DNA of 64,000 nucleotides from a virus (IMGVR_UViG_3300044627_004527:62001-126000), one strand, 5' to 3'; shown: positions 23,881 through 32,425, counted from the first letter of the stretch. The notes: a model not told the origin generated them from the letters alone. Numbers and translations: made by a program.

Positions 23881-24501
23881 TCAGAAGTAGCAGGGGCCAT
23901 CGCCGACGCAGACACGACCAACACCATCGATCCACCAGTTGCGCTGCAACCACTGGATCGGCGACAGATCACCCATGTCCGGCTTGACGGGTACAAAGGG
24001 CTTGTACTCGGCGCCCCACGGCCCGAAGATCGCCTTCTTGTGGCTGTTGTAGGCGTTCTCGCGATGCGGCGAGATGAGGTTATAGAGCGGCTCCTCAGTG
24101 ATGAGGCAGACGAGGTACATCACCTCCTGCCACACGTCCGCAACATCCTCGGGGATCTCCTCCTTGATCGCAGCCACCAGATCCTCAAACTGGCTGCCCT
24201 TGATGCCATAGGCCTTGCATCGCTGCTGGTCCATGCTGTCATAGAGGTGCCACTTGCTGGCGTGGATGCTCGGAGCGTTGAGCACCACCATCGCATCGTA
24301 GCTGACATAGCTGCTCACATACAGCTCGGTGCCGCCGTTTCGACGGTAGAGCTGGAGATCGATGTAGCGAGGACCGATCTGCTTGCCGAATCGGATGTCG
24401 GTGTTGTGGCCAGTCTCCTCGTTGCGCGAGGAGTTGGTGCTGTGGGTGTAGTAGGGAGTCGGGCGGGCAATGGGAGCGACGGTGTTGTTATCGGCGGACA
24501 T
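23881..24501 (-). CDS. Hypothetical protein, 206 aa
   Basis: Not recognised. The N-terminus is Ser/Thr/Asn-rich and probably disordered. It is followed by a folded domain with RYIDLQLYRRNGGTELYVSSYVSYDAMVVL and ends in an aromatic GPCYF. AGGAG precedes the ATG at 24501, downstream of leader element copy C. Confidence 0.78.
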   Translation of the reverse strand: MSADNNTVAPIARPTPYYTHSTNSSRNEETGHNTDIRFGKQIGPRYIDLQLYRRNGGTELYVSSYVSYDAMVVLNAPSIHASKWHLYDSMDQQRCKAYGIKGSQFEDLVAAIKEEIPEDVADVWQEVMYLVCLITEEPLYNLISPHRENAYNSHKKAIFGPWGAEYKPFVPVKPDMGDLSPIQWLQRNWWIDGVGRVCVGDGPCYF

Positions 24502-24517
24502 TTGAGACTCCTGTGAA

Positions 24518-24582
24518 CGCATCATCAGCGATGCGAGTGATACCACCACATGAGTGGATGATACCACTTGCCTGACGATCAG
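24518..24582 (-). promoter_or_regulatory. Two-hairpin leader element, copy C
   Basis: TGATCGTCAGGCAAG starts at the stop of 24579-25715. The stem AGTGGTATCATC/GGTGGTATCACT has different pairs from copies A and B at the same positions. The second hairpin is GCATC-gctgat-GATGC instead of GTATC/GATAC, a compensated change. Confidence 0.75.
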
Positions 24583-25715
24583 ACAGGATAACGCCTGAGC
24601 GTGAGACGCGGGACGATTTGACGAAGACAGACAGTCGCGCCTGACTCCAAGAGCGTGTCAAAATAGTCAAAAGGCTCTTGAGTTTGCACAGAGGGCCAGA
24701 CAGTGAACTCGGCATGTGTGTCGACGCCGGACATCACGACGTTGTTTGCGCCGTCCTCGGCAGCCCACAGCCGAACCCTGGCCATGACCTTCGCATAAGA
24801 GATCGGGTCATCGTTACCCTCTGCTACATAGTAGCGAGAAGAGATCCTGACACGGTCCTCCTTGTGACTGAAGGTCAGCTTCATGCTCTTTGAGCGGTAG
24901 GTCTTCGACACAGCACCATCAGTGATCGGGGAGATGCGCACCATCACGTCATAAGGATCGCGATGGGGAAAGAACTTCTCAGCCAGAGCGGCGAGTCGAT
25001 GGTCGATCACAGCACTCTTGCGACTGTCGACGCGACCATCACGAAACTCCATGTCACACAAACAGTCCATATCATGGACAGCCTGACTGACCGAGTCACC
25101 TTCATCAACCAGCGGATCTTGGTTGATCTCAGCGACGTTGACGTCCAGGATGGCCCTGTGGACATTCTGCTTTGGCATGAGGGTCCACGGCATATAGTCT
25201 CTGACGTGAGGCACGAGGATGCCTGCTCCACAGTAGCGCAGCGGTAGATGGTGCCCTGCCGAGAAGTAGTTGATCCTCTGCGCCTGCTCGTCATCGAAGT
25301 CGAGGATGATAGATCTGCGCAGCTTCGGCAGTGAGGGATGATCAAAGAAGCGATGCCCGAGCTTTGAAGCTGTCATCAGGAAGCTCTCGACATCAGCAGC
25401 ACTGTAAGCATCGCCGATGAACTGAGGCAGCTCGATCAGGTTTTCAGTGGGCGCAAATAGCGATCCCCACGCTCGGTGCTTCTTCTCGTTGTAGATGTTG
25501 GTGATAATGTCAAGAGCATCTCTGTGCTCCGCGTGCTCCAGATGAAACAGCCACCAGCACAGCTCGAAGTGGTCCTCGATCAAGTAGTCCCGACCGAACA
25601 TGTCAAGGAACATGTTGATAATCGGCTGAGCGTCGTCTGACTTTGTGTCATAGATCTTGGCCAACAGCTTGATCTGATTGATGTTTTCTACTGACATTTC
25701 ATTGAGATTGATCAT
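24579..25715 (-). CDS. Hypothetical protein, 378 aa, paralogue of 21897-23003
   Basis: Not recognised. See 21897-23003 for the shared N-terminal blocks, here YLIEDH, KKHRAWGSLF and ELPQFIGD. The second half is unrelated by eye. AAGGAG precedes the ATG at 25715. Confidence 0.8.
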   Translation of the reverse strand: MINLNEMSVENINQIKLLAKIYDTKSDDAQPIINMFLDMFGRDYLIEDHFELCWWLFHLEHAEHRDALDIITNIYNEKKHRAWGSLFAPTENLIELPQFIGDAYSAADVESFLMTASKLGHRFFDHPSLPKLRRSIILDFDDEQAQRINYFSAGHHLPLRYCGAGILVPHVRDYMPWTLMPKQNVHRAILDVNVAEINQDPLVDEGDSVSQAVHDMDCLCDMEFRDGRVDSRKSAVIDHRLAALAEKFFPHRDPYDVMVRISPITDGAVSKTYRSKSMKLTFSHKEDRVRISSRYYVAEGNDDPISYAKVMARVRLWAAEDGANNVVMSGVDTHAEFTVWPSVQTQEPFDYFDTLLESGATVCLRQIVPRLTLRRYPV

Positions 25716-25746
25716 GATAGACTCCTTGAGTTGAGAGTTGAGATAC

Positions 25747-25810
25747 CGCATCATCAGCGATGCGAGCGACACCACGACTGCCTGTCATGATGCCGCTTGC
25801 CTGACGATTA
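25747..25810 (-). promoter_or_regulatory. Two-hairpin leader element, copy D
   Basis: The upstream stop here is TAA, followed by TCGTCAGGCAAG. The 14-base stem AGCGGCATCATGAC/GTCGTGGTGTCGCT is fully paired when G-U is allowed. The second hairpin is GCATC/GATGC. The gene served is 24579-25715. Confidence 0.75.
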
Positions 25811-26488
25811 TTTCACTGTATCCTTGTAGGCCACGAGGACCTTCTTTGTGAACCTGTCGTTGTATTGCTGGTAGGTCTCCTCATAGTCATGAGACGAGAA
25901 GTTGTTACGAGCAGAAGCGAGGAACCCCTGCACTGCTTTCTGAATCCCGATCTCCAGATCCACCCTCGCTGACATCGCCATCAGCAGCTTGTTAACCCAG
26001 GGCCACCAGCGTTGACTGAGAGTGGCCGCTCTCAAGGCTTGCTTGCAAGCGAGCATCTCCTTGCTACGAGGCTCAGTCTTGATCGCAAGCCTGTACTGTG
26101 CGATCAGGTCAAACACTTGGGGCGCTGCCAGAGCAATGTCCGCATTATACTGAACAAGCGCCTCCTCGATGATCTCCTCGCACCAACGATGCGACATCTT
26201 CTCAAGGTCCATATCACGATACGACAGGATCATCAGGTGCCACTGACCGATCTCCCATCGCCACGCGACGTGACGAGCGGCATCGACCGTAGGATACGAG
26301 TCAAAAGCGCTGATCCACTGTACGCCTGCCTTCAAGAGGCTGTCGATGTCAACATTGATCCACCAGTCACGCAGCGCTGCGTCGCGCTCATCGCCTACTG
26401 GCATCTGCTTGAGGATGCGCAGCGGTTCTCTCCAGTTGTTGCTGATGAAGGCCTCTTCTCTCGCCGAACGATACTCACCGTAGTTCAT
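25808..26488 (-). CDS. Hypothetical protein, 226 aa, paralogue of 26520-27260
   Basis: Not recognised. It shares NYGEYRSAREEA, NWxxPxxxxxxMPxGxERDAALRDWW and a similar helical C-terminal half with its upstream neighbour; a tandem duplication. Mostly helical, soluble. AGGAG precedes the ATG. Confidence 0.8.
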   Translation of the reverse strand: MNYGEYRSAREEAFISNNWREPLRILKQMPVGDERDAALRDWWINVDIDSLLKAGVQWISAFDSYPTVDAARHVAWRWEIGQWHLMILSYRDMDLEKMSHRWCEEIIEEALVQYNADIALAAPQVFDLIAQYRLAIKTEPRSKEMLACKQALRAATLSQRWWPWVNKLLMAMSARVDLEIGIQKAVQGFLASARNNFSSHDYEETYQQYNDRFTKKVLVAYKDTVK

Positions 26489-26519
26489 GATATGCTCCTG
26501 TGGGTTATAGTGTTGTTGA

Positions 26520-27260
26520 TTAGCGCAGAGTCTGCTTGTATGCCTGAAGGATGATCGTCATGTACTCACTGCCGACATCCTCAATTGTGTCCCAGTATTC
26601 TTGCTCGCCCTTGCTGCGGCGCTCCGCATTGTAGGCGTTCTGATAGTGGAGCGCGACCCCTTCCAGATAGTAGTCGTACTCCAGAAGGCAGACGAGCATC
26701 GCATAAGCGATCGACTCCAGAAGGGAGTGCTGCTGGCGCTCGTCGATGTCGTCGGGAGAGATCCTGAGGTAGACATTCGACAACAGATGGATGTCCCAGC
26801 GCCTCTCCAGGCTGTCCTTGGGCGACTGGATAGACTCTCTGTACTGGTCCAGGAGCTGCCACAGGATGATGTCCTGCTTGATCTCAGCCTCGAAGCTCTC
26901 AAGCAAGCGCTCAACGAGGAGCCGACCAAACTTGTGAGCGAGCTTCGGCAGCTCGACATCGGAGCCGCGAAACACGCGCTCCTCATGGTAGCTGATCTCA
27001 CAACAGTCGTCTGTCATGGTGAGGTGAGAGATCCTGCGAGCAGCTCCGAAACGATAGCCTCCGCTCCTCGTCCCGTTCTTCTCGATCCTCAGATCGCAGG
27101 GCGAGAGATAAGCGCTGGTCTCGGTCAACCACCAGTCTCGCAACGCGGCGTCTCTCTCCTCACCCCTTGGCATCTTGATAGCCAACCAGAACGCACGATC
27201 CCAGTTGCCGTTCGTCTTGGCTTCTTCCCTCGCCGAACGATACTCACCATAGTTGCTCAT
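26520..27260 (-). CDS. Hypothetical protein, 246 aa, paralogue of 25808-26488
   Basis: Not recognised; the second copy of the duplication described at 25808-26488. The ATG at 27260 follows TTGAGGTCTATC. It is the first gene downstream of the palindrome-rich gap at 27261-27549. Confidence 0.8.
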   Translation of the reverse strand: MSNYGEYRSAREEAKTNGNWDRAFWLAIKMPRGEERDAALRDWWLTETSAYLSPCDLRIEKNGTRSGGYRFGAARRISHLTMTDDCCEISYHEERVFRGSDVELPKLAHKFGRLLVERLLESFEAEIKQDIILWQLLDQYRESIQSPKDSLERRWDIHLLSNVYLRISPDDIDERQQHSLLESIAYAMLVCLLEYDYYLEGVALHYQNAYNAERRSKGEQEYWDTIEDVGSEYMTIILQAYKQTLR

Positions 27261-27289
27261 GATAGACCTCAATTGGGGGCAAAGCTCAC

Positions 27290-27310
27290 ACGCGGATCTT
27301 ATATCCGCGT
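27290..27310. repeat. Small inverted repeat upstream of 26520-27260
   Basis: ACGCGGAT and ATCCGCGT form an 8-bp stem with loop CTTAT. It lies 30 bases before the start codon; an operator or leader hairpin is possible. Confidence 0.4.
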
Positions 27311-27411
27311 ATAGGCAGCCTCTGTTTTTGGATTGGATCGGGTCTCTCAAACCGAACCTACTTTCATCTCACACTACAACGCACGATGCGTTATGCTAGG
27401 ATGCTATACAG

Positions 27412-27444
27412 ATCAAGCACATAGTCACTTGACCACTGCTTGAT
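27412..27444. repeat. Inverted repeat ATCAAGCA/TGCTTGAT
   Basis: Perfect 8-bp arms separated by 17 bases, in the gap before the 26520-27260 gene. It may be a protein-binding site. The gap has TTGATC and TATAGC boxes on the minus strand, but no clearly spaced promoter. Confidence 0.4.
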
Positions 27445-27482
27445 ATGTATGACACAGCACAACGATAAAGCAACCCACACTA

Positions 27483-27522
27483 GTTATACAGCCGTATAGG
27501 AGATCCTATACGGCTGTATAAC
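27483..27522. repeat. 40-bp perfect palindrome
   Basis: The arms 27483-27500 and 27505-27522 are perfect 18-bp complements around AGAT. It lies 28 bases after the stop codon of 27550-29061. There is no T run on either side, so it may be an operator, a replication or recombination site, or an RNA processing hairpin. Confidence 0.8.
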
Positions 27523-27549
27523 GTACTACCGAACACTTTTTGTCAGGAC

Positions 27550-29061
27550 TCAGTCATCGAACTCCACACCATCGATCGCATCGCCCTTGACAGGATAGTC
27601 AAGGTGGCCCTGCTTGGCATAGACCTTGTGCTCCTTCAACACCTCGATCAACGTGTCGGTGAGCCCACCCTCGGCCACACAGGCCTCGAACGTCGAGTAG
27701 TTCTCGACGTCCTCGAACAGGTCGAGGAGGCCGTGGTGGCGATGATGCCATGCCCTCTCAAGACAGCGCTCAAGCATCGACAGGACACCAGCGAAGCCGC
27801 CCCCCTCGGAGAGGCGCTGGATAGCCTGCCGGGCGTTCTCATAGAGCAGCTCACGCATCTGCTCGATCGGACCATCGTTCATCCAGATGATGGCGCTCTT
27901 GGCGATCAGCATGTGGTCAACATGGTGACCGACCTTGTCGCTGTTGTGGGTGAGCGCCATGTCACAGAAGGCGGCCAGCACATTGACAGGAGGACAGTAG
28001 TTCTCAAGAGCCATCATCTCTTGAGGCGTACCCTGCAAGCGCTTGCGGTCCATCCTGCGAACCACCGCATCCTGGACAGCCTCGACCTTGTTGAGGCGAC
28101 TGGTAGCGAGGTTCTTGGCCGATGAAGCATGGTCCTTCATCTTACCAACGCCCGCCTTGGCAAGCTTCGCCTCATAGATGTCCTTGTCGATCGAGGTCGC
28201 ATTGACGAACTCGACATTGACGAACCGAGCAGCCGCGAGCCGTTCCAGAACCTTCATGCCGAAGCGGAAGAACTGCTTGCTCCCATGCAGAGCAACGATG
28301 CACTGCTCGCCGAAGACTCCACACTGGAAGTATGCAGCCTTGTTCTGAGCGATGGTGTTGAGCAGCATCCCAGCCATGCTATCGCCGATGAGGATCTCAT
28401 TCTGAGCATAGCTTGTGGCATTGCTCGATGACCTCAGGTCGATGCTCTTACGAGCCTTGCGGAGCGCGCTCGCGACCTTCTCACGAACCTTGTCAGGCTG
28501 GTCGAACCAGCACAAGAAGCCGTCAGCCCTGAGCGATGGCACAGAAGGATCGTCACTCGGCACAGAGTGCTTCTCGATGCTCAGGAGCGAAGCCTTGACA
28601 CCAGTGGTCACGAGCGCATCGCGCCCGGTCTTATTCCCGGCCCCATCGACGATACGAGTCGCCTCACGACCAGCAACATCACGCAGCGAAGCGCTGCGAC
28701 CATTGAGGTCAGAGAGAGCAGAGGCGCTCTTGTCAACGCCACCCGCCACACGCTCCCTCACGACATCACCATGAACGTCAGTCGTCAACACCCAAGCGCC
28801 ACGATCGGCGCCCTCGCCCACGACAGGCACTCGCTCCAGTGACGAGACACCACGAGACGAACCATGACGCATGGGCACCACCTCCGGCACCACATGACGA
28901 ACCTCGACGATCTCCTTGTCCTCGGTCATGACAGTCTTGAACAAGCCCTCGACCTCAACACTGGGGAGAGGAGTAGTGGGGATAGAGTTGACATGGAGGA
29001 GAGAGGGAGACACAGCGACAGGAGCAACGATACGACGACCAGCACGCTTGACAGTAGACAT
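27550..29061 (-). CDS. Hypothetical protein, 503 aa
   Basis: Not recognised. The N-terminal 180 residues are low in aromatics and Ser/Val-rich, probably extended. The middle (200-300) has a hydrophobic core with ILIGDSMAGMLLNTIAQNKAAYFQCGVFGEQCIVALHGSKQF. The C-terminal third is helical with HHVDHMLIAKSAIIWM and an RAWHHRHHGLLDLFEDV block. GGAG lies about ten bases before the ATG. It is the largest gene of the left arm and the first after the 1.6 kb gene-free region. Confidence 0.8.
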   Translation of the reverse strand: MSTVKRAGRRIVAPVAVSPSLLHVNSIPTTPLPSVEVEGLFKTVMTEDKEIVEVRHVVPEVVPMRHGSSRGVSSLERVPVVGEGADRGAWVLTTDVHGDVVRERVAGGVDKSASALSDLNGRSASLRDVAGREATRIVDGAGNKTGRDALVTTGVKASLLSIEKHSVPSDDPSVPSLRADGFLCWFDQPDKVREKVASALRKARKSIDLRSSSNATSYAQNEILIGDSMAGMLLNTIAQNKAAYFQCGVFGEQCIVALHGSKQFFRFGMKVLERLAAARFVNVEFVNATSIDKDIYEAKLAKAGVGKMKDHASSAKNLATSRLNKVEAVQDAVVRRMDRKRLQGTPQEMMALENYCPPVNVLAAFCDMALTHNSDKVGHHVDHMLIAKSAIIWMNDGPIEQMRELLYENARQAIQRLSEGGGFAGVLSMLERCLERAWHHRHHGLLDLFEDVENYSTFEACVAEGGLTDTLIEVLKEHKVYAKQGHLDYPVKGDAIDGVEFDD

Positions 29062-30007
29062 GACACATACTCCATAGACCTCACCCGCAACATACAGACC
29101 CAGTATTAGGTGCTGTATGAGGCAGGTGAATGAGTGAGGACGGCTTGTGCGCTTTACACAGACTTGTCCCCGAACCTTTTGGCTCGTGGAATCACACTAC
29201 TCGATCACTAACAAAAAGTCAAGAACTATTTAGTGGAACTTGAAAATAGTTTTAGAGCTACGTTTTGCGCCAGGTCTGGTCAATCTTCAAGGCTTCTTAT
29301 GCCACAGGTCTGACTTCCAGACGAGAGAATGGCACAACTAGAAATCTAAAAATAGCGTGCAGAAGCTTTCTGGATCATGCAGCGCCCGAGGTGTCAACTA
29401 GAAACCAGCGGGATTTTCCGAACGATCGAGCACGAGAGAGGCCACTGGCCAGATCGAAAGTGACCTTTGCTCCCACGGTGGACACCCCGAAAACAGATCG
29501 ATAAATAGTTGATTTTTTGTAAGTGATTGTGATATAAAGAGGTGCATAATTTGTCTATAATTCGCTGAAACCGATGAATAACCGATCAAGACCTGTTTGG
29601 ACCATCAGCCCTGCCAGCACCACTGGCCCATCAGGTCTGGCAGCTATCCTGTGACATCCTGTCTCACTCTTACTGTGCCACCTTGTCTCACTAGACCAAA
29701 ATCTAAGATCTCAAGATGAGCCCATAAGAGTGGTCTCTCATCTCAGGCCTCTCCCCCTCTATCTTCACCAGCTCTACGACACTACCCCCTCTCTCTTTGG
29801 CTGCTCGCCCTCTCCAGGGTATTACACTAGCGTCATCAAATTTCTACCACTATTTGAACTCATTAGTGAAATTTTCTGACGGGGTTAAAGCGCAGCGCCT
29901 GGTGTTTGCGCGGAGCTTTCTGATCTAAGATCTCTATGCTATTTTGCTTTCGCATTAAAAATCCGCCAGGCTTTTGGGTTGGGATCGTTTATTTTCTGAC
30001 GGGTAAA

Positions 30008-30103
30008 AAGCGGCGCCTCCTGTGCAGTCGGCTTGCTCGGCGCCACATTATACCACGGCGGCTAAGTGCCTGTCAAGCCTAAAATGCACAGGAGGCGCCG
30101 CTT
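30008..30103. repeat. Long inverted repeat module A
   Basis: Perfect 19-bp arms (30008-30026 and 30085-30103, starting AAGCGGCGCC) are separated by 58 bases. TTTTCTGACGGG lies just upstream (29992-30003). The layout resembles three further modules at about 32202, 32990 and 36208. Confidence 0.8.
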
Positions 30104-30279
30104 CGGCACATTCGACATGACACTCGACAAGACAACTCGACATGTCGTGGGCGTTGTATCGAATTGGAATTGTACACTTCAATTGCATATGATATTCGAC
30201 ACTTACGCGAACACTAGGTGCCGAGGTAGCGGCGAGCCCATTTCGATATAACGCGACATATGCAATCGACACCCAGCTC

Positions 30280-30343
30280 GACGGCCTGCAATGCGGGTCT
30301 GCGAGGTGTACACTGTGCGGACGGCCTGCAATGCGGGTCTGCG
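30280..30343. repeat. 24-bp perfect direct repeat, period 40
   Basis: The 24-mer beginning GACGGCCTGCAATGCG occurs at 30280-30303 and exactly again at 30320-30343, with a 16-base spacer containing the palindrome GTGTACAC. Confidence 0.85.
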
Positions 30344-30729
30344 CTATGCCTCGCCAGCGTACAAATTTATCAAAAAAGGCTTGACGGGAGGGAGGGCAGG
30401 GGCTAGCTTGTCTCTTGTCAGGGCCGCACGCCTTGACGGTGGCCGGGTCGGTCGCCTCCTCGCCAGCGTGGCGAGCGTCTTTGACAAGTGAATATGAGTG
30501 AACGAGCAGATCGGCGCGCGCTTTGGCGAGCGTTGGATCTGACGCGATCCGATCCCTGCGCAATGGATCGGCCTTGTCCGTTAGGCAACGGAAAACCGCA
30601 ACCCACACAACGCACCTTGATCGCTCAGAACGGGGCAAACAGCCCCGCCAAGCGCCTTAATCGGCAAACGTGAATGACCAGCCAGACGGCCCCAAACAAT
30701 GCCGCTGGCAAGCTCTAAGGAACCCCAGA

Positions 30730-31797
30730 ATGAACACGAACACCACCACTGCTCCCGCTGTTGTCGCAACCCTCCTTAATGAGCAGAACGCCGCGAAGCT
30801 GGCGAGCGCGAAGAATGAGAAGGAGGGCGGCGAGGCGCAATCGTCCGCCCTCACCGCCTCTAAGGCGAGCGGTCAGAAGACAACCCAGTCGGCCTCTTTG
30901 GACTGGGAGAAATGGGAGGCTGCGCTTGACGCATACGACGCCGCCCAACTTGTCTATGACACCAAGATCGCAGCGGGTGAGGATGCGACCCCGCCCGTGT
31001 ATCCTAATCAAGCCGACTTCATGCTATACACCTTGACGGTTCACATCACGGGAAAGGGTTGCGAGATCTCGCCCCGTCCTGATGTGTCGGGCCTCGCCCC
31101 GCTGGTCAAGCTCCAGACAATGCACGATGAGTTTGCAGCAATCGCAAGCGAGTTTCAGCGCAAGCGTGACGCCCTGATGTTGGAACATTTCGGCCTCTCA
31201 AGCGCGGATCGGCCTAAGCCGATCCCCAATGAGGCCGATCATCACAACTTCGCCGCATGGATCATGCGGCGCACTGGACGGACGGCCAAGGATGGGACAA
31301 GCGAGATCCGCTTGACACACCACAAAAATCCGGCCCTCACGTTCCTGACCTGTAAGGGTGAGGTTGACACACTCACCAAGATCAAGGGTGACTTTAAGTT
31401 AGCCTTGATCCAGATCGCTACTGATGGAATGGCGGCGCTCAACGCCCCGATCCGCCGATTCGACGCCTTGCGAAAGGCTGAGATGAAGCACTTTCGCGAG
31501 CGGCTCACAAGCGCGTTCGGGGAGGACATCGCCCGCAATCTCTACCGCGCGCCTCGCGCGGATAATGAGAGAGTCAAGGCCCTGACAGATACAGCTCAAA
31601 AGGCAGCCGAAAAGGCTGCTGAGAACGCCGCCGCTGTCAACGCCCTCGACGATCTCCCGGTGGAGGGGGAGGACGTCGCAGCGGAGCCCGCCGTGATCGA
31701 TGCGGAGCCCACACCAGCCGCCGCCGCTGCGGTGGAGGTCGCCCCCGCGCCCACACCAGCCCCGGTCAAGCCCTCGGCGCCCCGCAAGCGCAAGTGA
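30730..31797 (+). CDS. Hypothetical protein, 355 aa
   Basis: Not recognised. The ATG at 30730 follows AAGGAA; an upstream GTG at 30670 has no such site. It has an Ala/Lys-rich N-terminus, a folded middle (about 50-285) with ILxxHFGLS and WIMRRTGRTAKDG blocks, and a helical Ala-rich part. A low-complexity Ala/Pro tail ends in basic PRKRK. It is a plus-strand gene in an otherwise minus-strand half, next to the origin-like sequences. A replication-initiator or DNA-binding role is only a guess. Confidence 0.78.
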   Translation: MNTNTTTAPAVVATLLNEQNAAKLASAKNEKEGGEAQSSALTASKASGQKTTQSASLDWEKWEAALDAYDAAQLVYDTKIAAGEDATPPVYPNQADFMLYTLTVHITGKGCEISPRPDVSGLAPLVKLQTMHDEFAAIASEFQRKRDALMLEHFGLSSADRPKPIPNEADHHNFAAWIMRRTGRTAKDGTSEIRLTHHKNPALTFLTCKGEVDTLTKIKGDFKLALIQIATDGMAALNAPIRRFDALRKAEMKHFRERLTSAFGEDIARNLYRAPRADNERVKALTDTAQKAAEKAAENAAAVNALDDLPVEGEDVAAEPAVIDAEPTPAAAAAVEVAPAPTPAPVKPSAPRKRK

Positions 31798-31804
31798 CCT
31801 GCTA

Positions 31805-31841
31805 GGCGAGGTGGCCGATCTGCACAATCGGCCACCTCGCC
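31805..31841 (+). terminator. Hairpin after the 30730 gene
   Basis: A 15-bp stem (GGCGAGGTGGCCGAT paired with 31827-31841) begins eight bases after the stop codon. It lacks a T run; the proper terminator follows at 31889. Confidence 0.6.
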
Positions 31842-31856
31842 CAAACAACCCACAGC

Positions 31857-31877
31857 TTTTCCACAGGCTGTGGAAAA
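31857..31877. promoter_or_regulatory. DnaA-box-like palindrome 1
   Basis: TTTTCCACAG and CTGTGGAAAA flank a single G. Each half contains TTTTCCACA, one base from the DnaA box TTATCCACA. Confidence 0.55.
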
Positions 31878-31888
31878 CTCACGCCAGC

Positions 31889-31925
31889 GCCCCGCCGATC
31901 CACGATGGATCGGCGGGGCTTTTTT
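31889..31925 (+). terminator. Rho-independent terminator
   Basis: GCCCCGCCGATCC and GGATCGGCGGGGC form a 13-bp stem with loop ACGAT, followed by six T. It ends the plus-strand transcript of 30730-31797. Confidence 0.92.
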
Positions 31926-31934
31926 GTTCACAGG

Positions 31935-31955
31935 TTATCCACAGCCTGTGGAAAA
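31935..31955. promoter_or_regulatory. DnaA-box-like palindrome 2
   Basis: TTATCCACAG / CTGTGGAAAA around one C. The left half contains a perfect DnaA box, TTATCCACA. It is 78 bases from palindrome 1. Confidence 0.6.
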
Positions 31956-31968
31956 CTTCGCTGTGGTG

Positions 31969-32112
31969 TTGATAATGAGCGGTCATTATCGCCGCCCTCC
32001 CGCCTGGCCAATTCGATACAACGATTCGATATAACGCGGGGCGTATTCGATACAACGATCCGCCCGTCCCCACGGAGACGCAGGCCTATTGATAGTGAGC
32101 TATCATTATCAG
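31969..32112. repeat. Pair of 22-bp operator-like sites
   Basis: TTGATAATGAGC...TCATTATC (31969-31990) and TTGATAGTGAGC...TCATTATC (32089-32110) differ at three positions. The first contains the palindrome GATAATGA-gcgg-TCATTATC. Three TTCGATAYAACG motifs lie between them (32012, 32025, 32046). Confidence 0.7.
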
Positions 32113-32201
32113 TGGCGACACACACGGCGGGTCACGCCCTCCGGCGTCAAAATCCCGTCAGGCTTTTGGGCTGGACCGTCATTTTTTTGACTGAGCCCGG
32201 A

Positions 32202-32274
32202 GCCCACCAACGTGTGTGTCGCCACTGCTTTGGGTCCTCGGGCCTCCAGGGCGCGACGGGACACGTTGGTGGGC
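32202..32274. repeat. Long inverted repeat module B
   Basis: 14-bp arms GCCCACCAACGTGT and ACACGTTGGTGGGC are separated by 45 bases. Upstream at 32145-32190 is a block AATCCCGTCAGGCTTTTGGG that matches 29959-29980 with few changes. Confidence 0.75.
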
Positions 32275-32328
32275 GTATTCGATACAAAACTCGATACAAC
32301 TTGGGCGATGTATCGAGTTCGATTCATG

Positions 32329-32357
32329 TTGACGTGGGGCACGGCATCGGCTAGGTT
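32329..32357 (+). promoter_or_regulatory. Island promoter 1
   Basis: TTGACG, 17 bases, TAGGTT, followed by a leader with GATGGCGAATGAGCGCC shared by other island promoters. It drives 32426-32830. Confidence 0.5.
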
Positions 32358-32425
32358 GGTGGAGTGTGGTAGATGGCGAATGAGCGCCAGACGCCGCCAC
32401 CCCACCCCTTGCCTCGGAGCCTCCC

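Larger units (their letters stand above)
29062..30729. other. 1.6 kb gene-free control region
   Basis: No open frame here has a good ribosome site and plausible composition. It holds AT-rich plus-strand promoter-like boxes (TTGATT, 18 bases, TATAAA at 29510-29539), a pyrimidine-rich stretch (29745-29820) and two CTGACGGG motifs. It also contains a 19-bp inverted repeat pair, the first TTCGATAYAAC motifs and a 24-bp direct repeat. A short plus-strand frame at 30494-30673 is possible but weak. Confidence 0.6.

Noticed and set aside
29249-29260. GTTTTAGAGCTA, identical to the start of type II-A CRISPR repeats
   Set aside because: Only a single 12-base match with no repeat array, no spacers and no cas gene in the window; chance is enough.
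30048-30638. 196-codon minus-strand frame in the gene-free region
   Set aside because: Runs through inverted-repeat module A and the 24-bp direct repeat, with no ribosome site and unlikely composition.
30494-30673. Possible 59-aa plus-strand gene starting MSERADRRAL
   Set aside because: Poor ribosome site and low-complexity composition; kept only as a note in the gene-free region.
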